From the NCBI GenBank assembly GCA_947628245.1, contig CANQZH010000071.1, forward strand, positions 1 to 6,333: DNA of 6,333 nt, given 5' to 3'. Within the stretch, counting starts at the first letter, position 1. The number at the start of each line of letters is the position of its first letter. Position numbers and translations under genes: made by a program. Shown in pieces: positions 6,189 to 6,333 of this stretch. The notes under the pieces were generated by a model. That model was not told where the DNA came from, did not search any database, and worked only from the letters and a program-made list of their open reading frames with translations. The stretch comes from an uncultured Bacilli bacterium (GTDB lineage: Bacteria; Bacillota_I; Bacilli_A; RF39; UBA660).

Positions 6189-6195
6189 CCACCTC
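6189..6195 (-). promoter_or_regulatory. Ribosome binding site that decides the ireB start
   Basis: GAGGTGG on the minus strand (6195-6189) has six bases between its GAGG core and the ATG at 6185. The in-frame TTG at 6197-6195 overlaps the motif, so the four extra residues it would add (MRWN) are unlikely to be translated. Confidence 0.75.
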
Positions 6196-6211
6196 AATCA
6201 TAATCATTAAC

Positions 6212-6240
6212 ATTGTATCAAAAAACTAGTACCATTACAA
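6212..6240 (-). promoter_or_regulatory. Sigma-A type promoter of the ireB-greA operon
   Basis: On the minus strand, TTGTAA (6240-6235, 4 of 6 to TTGACA) is followed by exactly 17 bases and TACAAT (6217-6212, 5 of 6 to TATAAT). Transcription would begin near 6205, giving a leader of about 20 bases that contains the ireB ribosome binding site. The promoter lies within the terminator of the upstream gene: the -35 is in the hairpin loop and the spacer covers the T run. Confidence 0.65.
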
Positions 6241-6259
6241 GATAGCTAGTTAGTTTTTT
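6220..6259 (-). terminator. Probable intrinsic terminator of the upstream gene
   Basis: On the minus strand, AACTAG (6251-6246) can pair with CTAGTT (6229-6224) around a 16-base loop, followed by more T. In a second register, AAAAAACTA (6259-6251) pairs with TAGTTTTTT (6228-6220). The stems are AT-rich and the loop is large, so strength is uncertain. The A run upstream makes it possibly bidirectional. Confidence 0.5.
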
Positions 6260-6332
6260 TTATGAGCATATTATATATAGGAGTTAAAACATTTACATAT
6301 TTATATTCTAAACTTTTAAAATACAAATCTTT
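6246..6332 (-). CDS. 3' end of an unidentified minus-strand gene (partial)
   Basis: The minus strand is open from the window edge for 28 codons and ends at TAG (6248-6246). The last residues include YFKSLEYKYVNVLTPIYNML and a basic IKKTN end, which reads as plausible protein. The stop sits inside the ascending arm of the terminator hairpin, the same design as greA. B. subtilis has alaS here, but this tail does not look like the C-terminus of alanyl-tRNA synthetase, so the neighbour is probably different. A plus-strand frame from ATG 6262 is also open but has no ribosome binding site. No family is assigned. Confidence 0.45.
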   Translation of the reverse strand, partial: KDLYFKSLEYKYVNVLTPIYNMLIKKTN

Positions 6333-6333
6333 T

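Noticed and set aside
5946..6245. T-box or other riboswitch leader, considered because alaS-linked operons often carry one.
   Set aside because: The leader after the promoter is only about 20 bases, and no T-box core or known riboswitch motif is present.
6262..6333. Plus-strand open frame from ATG 6262 to the window end.
   Set aside because: It has no ribosome binding site (a T run precedes it) and lies opposite a minus-strand frame whose stop fits a terminator. It is probably chance openness in AT-rich DNA.
1..6333. Mycoplasma-type genetic code, suggested by the low GC.
   Set aside because: TGA ends ireB and yrrN at the expected lengths, Trp is encoded by TGG in LysR and MltG, and a wall-processing gene is present.

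Overview
This window is a stretch of a low-GC, AT-rich bacterial chromosome, most likely from the Firmicutes (Bacilli, Erysipelotrichia or a related uncultured gut-type lineage). The gene order matches the alaS-yrzL-yrrK-yrzB-yrrL-yrrM-yrrN-yrrO-(udk)-greA neighbourhood of Bacillus subtilis and relatives. A peptidoglycan-processing gene (mltG) implies a walled cell. TGA ends at least two genes at the expected family length (ireB and yrrN) and Trp is written TGG, so the code is standard and not the Mycoplasma code. The lineage call is an inference from gene content.

Almost everything reads right to left on the minus strand. At the right edge is the 3' end of an unidentified gene (6246-6332). 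Its stop codon lies in a hairpin followed by T residues, and a promoter overlaps this hairpin. An eight-gene operon follows: ireB, ruvX, yrzB-like DUF1292, mltG, trmR (yrrM), a divergent U32 protein (yrrN), a canonical U32 protein (yrrO) and greA. Most junctions overlap by 4-17 nt or leave only 1-6 nt, and Shine-Dalgarno sequences sit inside the ends of the preceding genes, which suggests translational coupling. A strong intrinsic terminator begins inside the greA stop region and closes the unit.

The operon joins cell-wall control (IreB/ReoM, MltG), rRNA or junction processing (RuvX), wobble-uridine modification (two U32 proteins for 5-hydroxyuridine and TrmR for methylation to 5-methoxyuridine) and transcript-cleavage rescue of RNA polymerase (GreA). 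The first U32 protein has lost the cysteines expected of the family.

Downstream lie two single-gene units. One encodes a small type IV pilin-like protein with its own good promoter, a TTG start chosen from the ribosome binding site, and a terminator. The other is a LysR-family regulator that is cut short in its effector domain. At the left edge, its aberrant end meets the 3' end of an unidentified plus-strand reading frame (1-54), which suggests a rearrangement or insertion junction.

There is no gene-free stretch over 300 bases. I see no tRNA, rRNA, CRISPR array or complete mobile element. I found no clearly new multi-gene system. The best leads are the cysteine-less U32 partner, the orphan pilin-like protein and the LysR breakpoint.
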